Positions 18,681 to 27,509 of a DNA stretch of 64,000 nt are shown piece after piece. Made by a program: the position numbers and the translations under genes. Below the pieces are notes generated by a model. It saw nothing but the letters and a program-made list of their open reading frames with translations, did no database searches and was not told where the DNA came from. Every line of letters starts with the position of its first letter. Within the stretch, counting starts at the first letter, position 1. This DNA comes from Emcibacteraceae bacterium (GTDB lineage: Bacteria; Pseudomonadota; Alphaproteobacteria; Sphingomonadales; Emcibacteraceae), in assembly GCA_041396985.1 (NCBI GenBank), contig JAWKXO010000005.1:62001-126000 (forward strand), written 5' to 3'.

Positions 18681-20870
18681 TTAAAAATTACCCTGCAAGG
18701 ATACCTGTACAGCGCGCGGGCGGGTATTTTCTCTTTCCTCACGTTTATAGAGTTCATCAAACCTGATATGGTCCGTATAACGGAATGTGGTCATATGGCC
18801 TTCTTTGCCGGTGATTTCCAGTAAATCGACGCGCATCTTAATGCCGCCATTCAGGTTATATTCTGCAAAAGCCTTAATGGCAGCAGCCGGACTTTGCGGT
18901 TGATAATAATTAATATCATACGTGGCCCAGTTGCTTTTCGCTTCGACATCAAAGCCATAGGCAAAGCCCCACTTGGTGACATCATGACGAAAATTCACAT
19001 TAAAGACATTGTTTGAATGCCGTGAAAAGTTTCTCATCATTTGGGTAAACTGATCCAATGACCGGCGTTTTTCAAATCTGTATCCAAGAGAAAGGACGGC
19101 TTCAGGCACCCCAACAAACCCCATGCGCAGGTTACTTTTTAAATCCACACCATAGATAGTGGCATGGTCAATATTGCCCTGGCTCGGTGTAAAGTCGATG
19201 GTGTCTCGAAGGGCCATGTCCGGCGGAAGGGCAAAAAATTCATCCACAGAAACCGGATTGCCGTCATAATCAAAATAATCGGTAAAATCGATACGCGTTT
19301 GATGGTCTTTCCGGTAATGATAATAGGCTTTTCCTTCCAGCGAGCCCGCATCATTTGGCAGGCGATGTTCATAGGCAAGGGTAAATTCCCAGGTTTGTGT
19401 CGGCCGCAGATCCGTATTTCCGGCACTATACTGATCATTTTGTGCGTCATAAGACGTCACAAAAGTATCAAAGCGAAGCTGGCTGACCTTTTTCTCAATG
19501 GTTCCTCGGATTTGGTCCACTTCGGTATAATCATAGCGCAGATCCAACCTTGGCTTGAAATAGGTAAAGGCCGTATCGCGCCTGTCAATTGCGCCACCGG
19601 AAAGAATATTGTCCGCAACAATTTTTGAAAATTCAGTGGTCAGTGAACTTTGCAGAAGAAGTTCCGGTGAAATATTATAATTATAAATTGCAAAAACCTC
19701 GTAACGGTTTTCCTTGATTTCCACATTATCCAGCGATTCCAGGTCGAGTGGGTCCGCCTCAAGATCGCGGGAGTAGCTTTCAAAAGTTTTTTCGAATGTC
19801 GTGATGGCCGCTTCACCGCCAAGTTCAATGGACTGATCACCCCAAAGGGTTATAATTGTTGAACTTCTTAATATTTTTTCACTGTTCACGGCATCGGTAA
19901 ATTCATTGGCATAAATAAATGCAGGATCAATATAATCGCGGGTCCGGTCAATTTCCGTATCTTCCGTATTCCTATTGACAACAAATAGAGTCTTGAACCG
20001 TCCCAGTGCGCCCAGATCCGTACTGAAATCCCCGCCAACTTCCCAGCGACTGTTGTTTCTGTCCTGGTCCCAAATCACATAATCCGGTTCATCACCAAAT
20101 TCCGCTCTTGTTTCGTGATAATCAAAGCCATTGGGCTCATATAATCCGTTGATGCGCAGCTCACTGCCATTTTCAAAAGCGTAATTCAAGTTGGTGGTAA
20201 ATTTATAGCCTTTAAATTTAAATTCATGTTCAACGTCGCGGGTTCCGGTCTCGTCGTCGTTGCTGTCATAAAAAATTTCATGACGCGGGCGGTATCCTTT
20301 ATCATTCTTGGTTTCCGCACTGAAGGTATAGCCAAGGTTGCCCGCTGAGCCTGTATGGGAAACAAGGAACTGCGGCAAAAAATCATGCCCGAATGTATAT
20401 TCACCCATTGCTTTCCAGAATGTTGAGGATTTTGATCCTCCCTCAAGAAGCAAAATATTAATCACCAGTCCCTGACTTTGTACATCAAGACCACTTGTCG
20501 CCCCACGGATCAATTCAATTTTGGCAACCTGGTCCGCTGAAATACGGGAAAGCGCATCATTAATGTTGTTTGATTTTCCGGCAAGGCGTCTGCCGTCAAT
20601 AAGGATCTGGTCACCACCGCCACCAAAACCTCTTTGCTCACCACCACGGCGGTTATTATTCAGGACTTCCGGAACACCGGGAATTCTTTGCAGCATATCC
20701 AGCAGGGTGACCGGTGAAAATTTTTCAAAATATGCCGGTTCATAAGAAACGATTGCCGCATCAACGAGGGCATCTTCGGCAGCCATTACTGGGCAGATCA
20801 TACTACCAGCAAGCAAAGTGGAATAAAAAATTGTTGTCCTGATTTTTGCCGGTAATATCTTTAAACCCAT
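18681..20870 (-). CDS. TonB-dependent receptor, array member 4
   Basis: This is a paralogue of about 729 residues. ATG 20870 lies behind AAAGGGAC and gives the signal peptide TTIFYSTLLAGSMICPVMA; an in-frame GTG at 20909 would add 13 residues that do not look like an export signal. The plug has AAIVSYEPAYF, LLDMLQRIPGVPEVL, linker NNNRRGGEQRG, FGGGGDQILIDGRRLAGK, AKIELIRGATSGLDVQSQG. The barrel ends VSLQGNF, differing from the QGTF of the others but keeping the terminal Phe. A Fur-like palindrome lies about 95 bp upstream in the gap after member 5, so this gene may have its own promoter as well as read-through from the array. Confidence 0.9.
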   Translation of the reverse strand: MGLKILPAKIRTTIFYSTLLAGSMICPVMAAEDALVDAAIVSYEPAYFEKFSPVTLLDMLQRIPGVPEVLNNNRRGGEQRGFGGGGDQILIDGRRLAGKSNNINDALSRISADQVAKIELIRGATSGLDVQSQGLVINILLLEGGSKSSTFWKAMGEYTFGHDFLPQFLVSHTGSAGNLGYTFSAETKNDKGYRPRHEIFYDSNDDETGTRDVEHEFKFKGYKFTTNLNYAFENGSELRINGLYEPNGFDYHETRAEFGDEPDYVIWDQDRNNSRWEVGGDFSTDLGALGRFKTLFVVNRNTEDTEIDRTRDYIDPAFIYANEFTDAVNSEKILRSSTIITLWGDQSIELGGEAAITTFEKTFESYSRDLEADPLDLESLDNVEIKENRYEVFAIYNYNISPELLLQSSLTTEFSKIVADNILSGGAIDRRDTAFTYFKPRLDLRYDYTEVDQIRGTIEKKVSQLRFDTFVTSYDAQNDQYSAGNTDLRPTQTWEFTLAYEHRLPNDAGSLEGKAYYHYRKDHQTRIDFTDYFDYDGNPVSVDEFFALPPDMALRDTIDFTPSQGNIDHATIYGVDLKSNLRMGFVGVPEAVLSLGYRFEKRRSLDQFTQMMRNFSRHSNNVFNVNFRHDVTKWGFAYGFDVEAKSNWATYDINYYQPQSPAAAIKAFAEYNLNGGIKMRVDLLEITGKEGHMTTFRYTDHIRFDELYKREERENTRPRAVQVSLQGNF

Positions 20871-20964
20871 TAATCTTAGTCCCTTTATTTTTTGGCCGTC
20901 AATAACCACACGTATTTATAGTTCAAATCATTAAAATATGGTTACGGCAAAGGTATAAAACATA

Positions 20965-20979
20965 TGATATTAATAATCA
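20965..20979. promoter_or_regulatory. Fur-like box upstream of array member 4 (weak)
   Basis: TGATATTAATAATCA matches 13 of 15 positions of the classical 7-1-7 Fur box TGATAATnATTATCA. It sits 95 bp upstream of the receptor start at 20870. The surrounding gap is very AT-rich, so chance is a real alternative. Confidence 0.4.
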
Positions 20980-20998
20980 AATGTAATATTATAATGTT

Positions 20999-23212
20999 TT
21001 AAAAAGTTCCCTGAATGAAAATTCTAAGCTCAATTGGACGTTTAAACAGTTTTTCCTGACGTTCTTTTAAATCATCAAATCTGATATGGTCGTTATAGAG
21101 CCAGTAAACCGACTGTCCGCGTTTTTTGTTAAGCCCTTCTGCTTCCAACCTGACCTTATAATCACTAAAGACTGTCTTTTCAGCATAGAGTTTGATATTT
21201 GGCGCCGGGTTATTCGGCCAGTAATAATCAATATAATATCGGGCATAATCACTTCTGGCCGTATATTCAAATCCGTAAGTAAATTTGATTTCCGGCAAGT
21301 CATGGCGGAAATTAACACTCCAGGTATGATCTGACTCCCGGTCAAAATTTCTCTCAAGACCGGTGAACTGATCAGTGGTGCGGCGTCTTTCGAATGTATA
21401 ATTCGCACTCAGCGTTGCATTAGGCACACCGATAAAGCCAAGGCGAAGGTTTCCTTTAACCTTGGCACCATAGGCATTGGCTTTCGGGATATTGCCTTCC
21501 TTGGCGGAATAGCCTTCCCCGGTAACATCAACATAGGTACGTAAAGCCAAGTCAGGTGGCAGCGCGAAGAATTCGTCCGCAGTTATCGGATCAAAATTAA
21601 AGTCCACATAATTGGTGAAATCAACCGTTTCGATATGATCGGTATATTTGCGGTAAAAAACCTCAGCTTCAAAAGACCCGGCATCATTGGGCAGGCGATG
21701 TTCATAGGTAAAGGCAAAATCCCATGTCTGCTCAGGGCGGATCTGTGTATTTCCGGGTTTCAGTTTTTGTTCCATTTGATCAAATCGTGTAACAAAATTA
21801 TTGAAATCAAGCTGGCTGACCTTTTTCTCGGCAAGCAGTCTGATCTGATCACGTTCCGTTACGTCATAGCGGAGATTAAAACGGGGTTTAATATAAGTAA
21901 AACTCGTATCGCGCCTGTCAATTGCGCCACCGGTGAGAATATTGTCAGCAACAATTTTTGAAAATTCCGTTGTGATCGAGCTTTGCAGCACTATTGCCGA
22001 AGAAATGTTGTAGCTATGGTTTGCAAATACCTCGTATCTGTTTTCCTTGATTTTAACATTGTCGCTGGTGGATAATATTAGATCGCTTGCGGCATCTGCG
22101 CGTTCGGAACTGTCGAATGTTTTGTTGAATTTATTAATGGCTGCCTCGCCGCCAATTTCTATTGATTGAGCAGAGGTTATCCCTTTTGTGATGGAGCCAC
22201 GGAAGATTTTTTCAGACTGATAAAGATTGGTATCGTCCTTGGTATATTCATTTTTTTCTGTGCCTGTCCCCTTAAATCGGTCAACCAGATAATCTTCAGT
22301 ATTTTTATTGATGACGAAGAGTGATTTCAAGCTGCCGAGAACACCAAGAGACCTGGTATAATCGCCACCGACTTCCCATTTATCAGCATCGCGGTCAGTG
22401 CTCCATAATACAGGGCGCAATGTGTCACTCGTTTTATCGCGGACCTCATCACCTTTTTGTCCGCCCGGCTCATAAAGCCCATTCAGCCGCAGTCGGCCAC
22501 CATCTTCAAATTCATAGGACAGGTTTGTGTTAAAGGCATCGGAAAAGCGGTTGGAACCGTTATCAATATACTGCGTGGCTTTATGAACGCCTTGTGGGTC
22601 ATAAAATTCCTCAGTTGAATCAATATAAAAATAATTATTTTTATGTTCATAGCTAAACGTATAATCAAGGTTTCCGGCAGAGCCGGTGTGGGAAACCAAA
22701 AATTCGGGAACCAGTTTATGACCTTGTGTCCATTCGCCCTTGACCTGCCAGAAAGTGGTTGAGGTGGATGCCCCTTCCATCATGACGATGTTGATCACCA
22801 GTCCCTGGCTTTGAACATCAAGACCGCTGGCAGCCCCACGGATCAGTTCAATATGGGCGACTTGCGACGCTGAAATACGGGAGAGTGTATCATTGATATT
22901 ATTGGCTTTACCGGCCAGTCTTTTACCGTCCATAAGGATCTGATCCCCACCGGAACCAAACCCGCGCTGACCGCCCCCACCTGTTCTTTGGGCCTGTCTT
23001 GCCTGTTGCTCGTTCTGGCTTAAGATTTCCGGAACACCGGGAACTGCCTGCAGCATATCAAGAAGGGTGACAGGGGAAAACGTTTCGAAATAGGCTTTGT
23101 CATAAATGACAACAGAACTATCTGTGGCTGCCTCTTCTGCAGAAAAAGCTGTTGATACCCAGCTTGCCATAGCGGTTGTGAGTAATAGCGTCGCAACAAG
23201 TCTTTTATTCAT
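20999..23212 (-). CDS. TonB-dependent receptor, array member 5
   Basis: This is a paralogue of about 737 residues. ATG 23212 gives NKRLVATLLLTTAMASWVST followed by AFSA, a good signal peptide; the upstream in-frame extension to 23269 looks untranslated. The plug carries SVVIYDKAYF, LLDMLQAVPGVPEIL, linker QQARQAQRTGGGGQRG, GFGSGGDQILMDGKRLAGK and HIELIRGAASGLDVQSQG. The barrel ends RIFIQGTF. The LQAVPG in place of LQRIPG is a small departure from its neighbours. It is separated from member 6 by about 120 nt and from member 4 by about 130 nt. The close similarity of plug-coding DNA across the array makes unequal recombination likely. Confidence 0.9.
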   Translation of the reverse strand: MNKRLVATLLLTTAMASWVSTAFSAEEAATDSSVVIYDKAYFETFSPVTLLDMLQAVPGVPEILSQNEQQARQAQRTGGGGQRGFGSGGDQILMDGKRLAGKANNINDTLSRISASQVAHIELIRGAASGLDVQSQGLVINIVMMEGASTSTTFWQVKGEWTQGHKLVPEFLVSHTGSAGNLDYTFSYEHKNNYFYIDSTEEFYDPQGVHKATQYIDNGSNRFSDAFNTNLSYEFEDGGRLRLNGLYEPGGQKGDEVRDKTSDTLRPVLWSTDRDADKWEVGGDYTRSLGVLGSLKSLFVINKNTEDYLVDRFKGTGTEKNEYTKDDTNLYQSEKIFRGSITKGITSAQSIEIGGEAAINKFNKTFDSSERADAASDLILSTSDNVKIKENRYEVFANHSYNISSAIVLQSSITTEFSKIVADNILTGGAIDRRDTSFTYIKPRFNLRYDVTERDQIRLLAEKKVSQLDFNNFVTRFDQMEQKLKPGNTQIRPEQTWDFAFTYEHRLPNDAGSFEAEVFYRKYTDHIETVDFTNYVDFNFDPITADEFFALPPDLALRTYVDVTGEGYSAKEGNIPKANAYGAKVKGNLRLGFIGVPNATLSANYTFERRRTTDQFTGLERNFDRESDHTWSVNFRHDLPEIKFTYGFEYTARSDYARYYIDYYWPNNPAPNIKLYAEKTVFSDYKVRLEAEGLNKKRGQSVYWLYNDHIRFDDLKERQEKLFKRPIELRIFIQGTF

Positions 23213-23333
23213 TAATCTATATTTCGATAATTTTATAAAAATTGATTGGTTTTGATATATCCAAATCAAACCAAATTAGCAAATGTTATATCATTGCTGT
23301 ATTAATTATTTCTTTAGATCAACTGATTTTATG

Positions 23334-25601
23334 TCAGAAAGTTCCCTGAATTGAAATTTCTATCTCTCTCGGGACTGTGGTTCTTTTGTCAATACGCTCA
23401 TCCAGCTCATTAAACCTGATATGGTCAATATAATTATATTGCGTGGAATATCCGCGTTTTCCTGTAAGTTGCTTGGCTTCAGCACGCAGTTTAATTCCTT
23501 TTAAAATATTATATTCCACAAATACACTTAATGACGCCTGTGGGCTAAAGGGCCAATAATAATAAATGTCATTGGTGGCTGCATCGCTTTCAAAAACAGC
23601 ACGCCCGCCATATGACAGCCCGATATCCGTCATGTCATGACGATAGTTTAGATCCCATCTGTGCAGGGATGTACGCTGAAATGGGCGATCCTCAAGTGTG
23701 AACGGGTCAACGACATTGCTTTTTTCATAAGTATAGGTTCCCGAAAAGACGGCATCCGGCAATCCGACTAGTCCAAGGCGCAGGCTTCCCTTGACATTAA
23801 CGCCATACGAGGTCGCCTTATCAACATTTCCGGATTTTGAAATAAAGTCTGAACCGCTGTCCACAATGTAATCACGCAATGCCATATCCGGCGGCAGACT
23901 GAAAAAGGCTTCCCGTTCAATCGCATTATGGGCAAAATCAAGATATTCTGTAAAATCCACCAACGTGATCTTGTCTTTATAATGCCGGTAAAAGCCTTCA
24001 AACTGTATAGAGCCACCATCATTATTAAACCTGTGCTCATAAGCGGCCAGAAATTCCCATAACTGCTCAGGGCGGATATTGGTGTTACCAAACTGGTATT
24101 TTTCTGCCCTCTGGTCATAGCGGGTGACGAAATTATTAAAATCAAGCTGGCTTACTTTTTTCTCAACAGTGCCGCGCAGCTGATCCTGGGAAGTCAAATC
24201 ATAGCGCAGATTTACCCTTGGTTTAAAATAGGTAAAGCTGGTATCACGGCGACTGATGCTGTTATCCGGAAAAATATTATCGGCAACAATTTTTGAAAAT
24301 TCAGTCGTCAGGGTGCTTTGCAGTACAATTGTGCTTGAAATATTATAGGTATGATTGGCAAAAACCTCGTAACGGTTTTCGCTGATTTCCACATTATCCT
24401 GCGCTTCCACTTCAAAGGGGTCTGTCGCCAGATCACGGGTTTCGCTGTTAAAGCGCTTATCAAAACTATTAATGGCCGCTTCCCCGCCCACTTCCAGTGT
24501 CTGGTTTGACGTAATATTATTGGTCAGCGAAGCTCTGAAGATTTTTTCCTGCTTAAGCTCATGGACATTTTCAATTGTATAGGTAAATGGCGATGTGTCC
24601 CTGTTTTTTGATCGGTCATAAAGCTGGTCTTCCGTTCTGTGATTAACGACAAATAGGGCCTTCAAACGTCCCAGAAACCCAAGACTTCTGGTATAATCGC
24701 CGCCGACTTCCCAGGCTTTCTGATCTTCATCACGGTACCAGAGTATATTTTCCAGCACATCCCCGGTTCTGATACGGTCTTCATTATTTTTCTGATTTTG
24801 CGTGCTCCATAACCCGTTCAGGCGTAGCACAGAATTATCCTCAAAATTATAAGTAAGATTACTGTTTAGTTTCCATCCCCGTTGATGAAAAGCCATATCG
24901 ACAAGCCTGTCACTGGTAAAAACATCAGACGGATTATAAAAGCGTTCATCACGGGTGAAGAAGCCATTATTGCTGGTCCGCTCGCCACTGAATGTATAAT
25001 CAAGTCTGCCGGCAGACCCGCTATGCGAGATGAGTGCCTCAAGACCGGGTGAATGGCCCTGCTTTGTTTCCGATGTCAGTTTCCAGAATGTGGTTGAGGT
25101 GGATGCTCCTTCAGCAAGGACAATATTAATAACCAGCCCCTGACTTTGAACGTCAAGCCCGCTGGCCGCACCGCGGATCAGTTCAATTTTCTGGACGTTC
25201 TCAGCCGATATCCGGCCCAATGTGTCGTTAATATTATTGCTTTTCCCGGCAAGCCTTTTTCCATCAATCAATATCTGATCACCACCGGAGCCAAAACCCC
25301 GCTCGCCCTGGTTCTGTGCGCCGCCATTCCCGCCGCCTCCACCACGTTGCTGGCGGTTTGCATTTAAAATTTCCGGGGCACCCGGCACTCTTTGCAACAT
25401 ATCCAGCAGAGTAACCGGCTCATACTGAATAAAAAATTCTTTATCATAGGTGACAATTGATGCGTCACCATCTTCAACTATTTCCTGTGCCGCAAAAGAC
25501 GGGTTAATAAGGAAGGAACCAACGGCAGTTGAGATCAGTAAAATATTAAAATAGGTTTTAAGTGGATTTAGTTTCTTTTGGCGTTCATTTCGACACGTCA
25601 T
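23334..25601 (-). CDS. TonB-dependent receptor, array member 6 (promoter-proximal)
   Basis: This is the first gene of the six-receptor array, about 755 residues from ATG 25601 (AGGGAAC upstream; ATG 25622 has no ribosome site). An N-terminal basic stretch (RNERQKKLNPLK) precedes a hydrophobic segment ending INPSFAAQE. The plug has ASIVTYDKEFF, LLDMLQRVPGAPEIL, the longest Gly-rich linker of the set (RQQRGGGGGNGGAQNQGERG), GFGSGGDQILIDGKRLAGK and QKIELIRGAASGLDVQSQG. The barrel ends EISIQGTF. A strong Fur-like box lies 154 bp upstream, so the array is probably induced when iron is scarce. Confidence 0.9.
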   Translation of the reverse strand: MTCRNERQKKLNPLKTYFNILLISTAVGSFLINPSFAAQEIVEDGDASIVTYDKEFFIQYEPVTLLDMLQRVPGAPEILNANRQQRGGGGGNGGAQNQGERGFGSGGDQILIDGKRLAGKSNNINDTLGRISAENVQKIELIRGAASGLDVQSQGLVINIVLAEGASTSTTFWKLTSETKQGHSPGLEALISHSGSAGRLDYTFSGERTSNNGFFTRDERFYNPSDVFTSDRLVDMAFHQRGWKLNSNLTYNFEDNSVLRLNGLWSTQNQKNNEDRIRTGDVLENILWYRDEDQKAWEVGGDYTRSLGFLGRLKALFVVNHRTEDQLYDRSKNRDTSPFTYTIENVHELKQEKIFRASLTNNITSNQTLEVGGEAAINSFDKRFNSETRDLATDPFEVEAQDNVEISENRYEVFANHTYNISSTIVLQSTLTTEFSKIVADNIFPDNSISRRDTSFTYFKPRVNLRYDLTSQDQLRGTVEKKVSQLDFNNFVTRYDQRAEKYQFGNTNIRPEQLWEFLAAYEHRFNNDGGSIQFEGFYRHYKDKITLVDFTEYLDFAHNAIEREAFFSLPPDMALRDYIVDSGSDFISKSGNVDKATSYGVNVKGSLRLGLVGLPDAVFSGTYTYEKSNVVDPFTLEDRPFQRTSLHRWDLNYRHDMTDIGLSYGGRAVFESDAATNDIYYYWPFSPQASLSVFVEYNILKGIKLRAEAKQLTGKRGYSTQYNYIDHIRFNELDERIDKRTTVPREIEISIQGTF

Positions 25602-25754
25602 TTGGTTCCGTTCCCTGGTCATTTTGTATTTTTTATTTTAGTTATAAATATTATCAAAGGGCTACCACAACTTATTTGTAATAACATTTTTGTTATCGGC
25701 AGAAACAAATACGGGATGCTCACATAAATTCCCATGAATAAGCATCACCAGTAA

Positions 25755-25769
25755 TGATAATAATTATTA
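25755..25769. promoter_or_regulatory. Fur-like operator
   Basis: TGATAATAATTATTA matches 14 of 15 positions of the 7-1-7 Fur box TGATAATnATTATCA. It lies 154 bp upstream of the first TonB receptor of the array and 181 bp upstream of the divergent serine hydrolase. Which promoter it overlaps is not clear from sequence. Binding by Fur or a Fur-family paralogue is inferred. Confidence 0.6.
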
Positions 25770-25811
25770 TTTTCCTCAATGATACGGTGTAACAGATAAA
25801 AACCATGCGAA

Positions 25812-25841
25812 AAATCGGCAGAAATCGACAGAAATCGAAAC
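25812..25841. repeat. Three tandem 10-bp repeats
   Basis: AAATCGGCAG, AAATCGACAG and AAATCGAAAC follow one another without spacing. A 10-bp period puts the copies on nearly the same face of the helix, as expected for cooperative binding sites. They lie 108 bp upstream of the serine hydrolase start. Confidence 0.5.
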
Positions 25842-25949
25842 CGGCGTCTAATTTACACGGATCATTTGAAGGATTAGGCTTAAATATTCCCTTTTAAATT
25901 CGCTTTTCTCATATTAGTGTAAATTCTTAAAAATAAAAAAGAGGATGTC

Positions 25950-27509
25950 ATGAAAAGATCAGTTTTAAACTCATTTCGATTTGCCGCATTGTTCTTTATA
26001 GCAATGGCTTCAAGTTCCGTTGCCCGCGAGTTGTCGGAAATGGAGCTTGACGGTTTTGTCAAAGCGGCCATGAACAAATTTAACGTCCCCGGCATTGCCG
26101 TTGGTGTTGTCCAGGATAATGAGATTAAACTGCTGAAAGGATATGGCGTCCGGGAAATTGGAAAGCCCGCCCCGGTTGATGGCGACACGATGTATGCCAT
26201 TGCCTCAAACAGCAAGGCCTTTACCGCTGCGGCCCTGGCCATTCTGGTTGATGATGGGGTTCTTCACTGGGATGATAAGGTGATCGATTTTCTGCCGGAT
26301 TTCAGAATGATGGATCCCTGGATTACCGCCGATTTTACGATCCGTGACCTGCTCACCCACAGAAGCGGTATGGGGCTTGGGGCCGGTGATCTGATGTTCT
26401 GGCCGACAACTGAGCGTACACGGGCGGAAATTATCCGTAATGTCCGGTATCTGAAAATGGTCACTGGCTTTCGAAGTGCCTATGCCTATGATAATACACT
26501 TTATGTGGTTGCTGGTGAGGTGATTGCCGCCGCATCCGGCATGTCCTATGAACAATTTGTCCAGACAAGGATCATGAACCAGCTGGCAATCGGGAATGGT
26601 TGCCGGGCCGATATTACGACAATTACCGATAAGGATAATGTTGCCACGCCCCATACATCGGTGGATGGCAAGCTGCAGATTGCATCAAGACTGAATGAAC
26701 CGGGTCAGCCAATGGTCATTGCCGCTGCCGGTGGTATTCAGTGCAGTGCCCGTGACATGCTTAAATGGATGAATGTACATCTTCATAATGGTGCCGGGCT
26801 TATGTCCAAGGCACAACATGATGAAATGTGGTCCCCCCAAACCATACAGCCGGTCAGTATGAGTGATCATAACTGGTTTGGAACCAATTTTGCGGCCTAT
26901 GGCCTTGGGTTTCGTCTGAAAGATTATTATGGCTATAAACAGGTTTCCCATACGGGTGGATTGCTGGGTATGGTGACTTATGAAGTCATGATACCGGAAA
27001 AAAATCTTGGTGTTGTTGTCCTGACCAATCAGGAAAACGGCTACGCCATGCGGGCCATCATGGAAAATATTATGCAGGTGTATCTGGATCAGGGCGATAT
27101 TGACTGGACAGAGCGCTATGCACAAATTGAAGAGAGGGAAATTGAAAAAGCGGACTCGGAAGTGGCAAAAGACGAAGCAGAAGCGGACGCAAAAGCTTTG
27201 CTACCGCTATCCGATTATGTCGGGCTATATCGTGATCCCTGGTTCGGCGATGTCCGTATCAGTATAAAGGATGGCGGTCTTTATTTCACGGCAATGCGTT
27301 CAAGAAAACTGAAAGGGCCGTTAAGTGCATTTAAATTCAATACATTTAAGGCAATCTGGGAAGACAGAAGCTTCAAGGCTGATGCTTACGCCATGTTCAG
27401 CACAGATTTTGAAGGACGGGTCAATGGACTTAAAATGAAGGCCATTTCCCCCCTGACGGATTTCAGTTATGACTTCCATGATCTTGATTTTACCAAGGTA
27501 GAGGACTGA
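25950..27509 (+). CDS. Serine hydrolase, class C beta-lactamase family, with DUF3471-type C-terminal domain
   Basis: This exported 519-residue hydrolase has a signal peptide (FRFAALFFIAMASSSVARE). The penicillin-binding/beta-lactamase fold motifs are intact: SNSK (SxxK nucleophile) near residue 90, YDN (YxN) near 180 and HTGG near 335. The C-terminal part from about residue 420 (LSDYVGLYRDPWFGDVRISI) is the beta-rich DUF3471-type domain common in esterases and peptidases of this family; an acidic helix rich in Glu/Lys/Ala joins the two. The family includes D-aminopeptidases, esterases and carboxypeptidases more often than true beta-lactamases. GAGGA precedes ATG 25950. It is divergent from the receptor array and shares its regulatory region; its stop abuts the stop of the convergent histidine kinase. 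Confidence 0.88.
   Translation: MKRSVLNSFRFAALFFIAMASSSVARELSEMELDGFVKAAMNKFNVPGIAVGVVQDNEIKLLKGYGVREIGKPAPVDGDTMYAIASNSKAFTAAALAILVDDGVLHWDDKVIDFLPDFRMMDPWITADFTIRDLLTHRSGMGLGAGDLMFWPTTERTRAEIIRNVRYLKMVTGFRSAYAYDNTLYVVAGEVIAAASGMSYEQFVQTRIMNQLAIGNGCRADITTITDKDNVATPHTSVDGKLQIASRLNEPGQPMVIAAAGGIQCSARDMLKWMNVHLHNGAGLMSKAQHDEMWSPQTIQPVSMSDHNWFGTNFAAYGLGFRLKDYYGYKQVSHTGGLLGMVTYEVMIPEKNLGVVVLTNQENGYAMRAIMENIMQVYLDQGDIDWTERYAQIEEREIEKADSEVAKDEAEADAKALLPLSDYVGLYRDPWFGDVRISIKDGGLYFTAMRSRKLKGPLSAFKFNTFKAIWEDRSFKADAYAMFSTDFEGRVNGLKMKAISPLTDFSYDFHDLDFTKVED

Larger units (their letters stand above)
25623..25949. other. Divergent intergenic region between TonB-receptor array and serine hydrolase
   Basis: This is the only gene-free stretch over 300 bp. 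It holds a near-perfect Fur-type palindrome (25755-25769) and three tandem 10-mers (25812-25841), both described separately. No ORF or terminator hairpin was seen. It must contain the promoters of both divergent units. Confidence 0.7.

Noticed and set aside
26205..26654. 149-codon frame antisense to the serine hydrolase
   Set aside because: It lies opposite the catalytic domain, whose motifs are all intact in the sense frame; there is no start signal.
25950..27509. True beta-lactamase conferring resistance
   Set aside because: The DUF3471-type C-terminal extension and the family at large point to an esterase or peptidase; SxxK, YxN and HTGG alone do not show beta-lactam hydrolysis.
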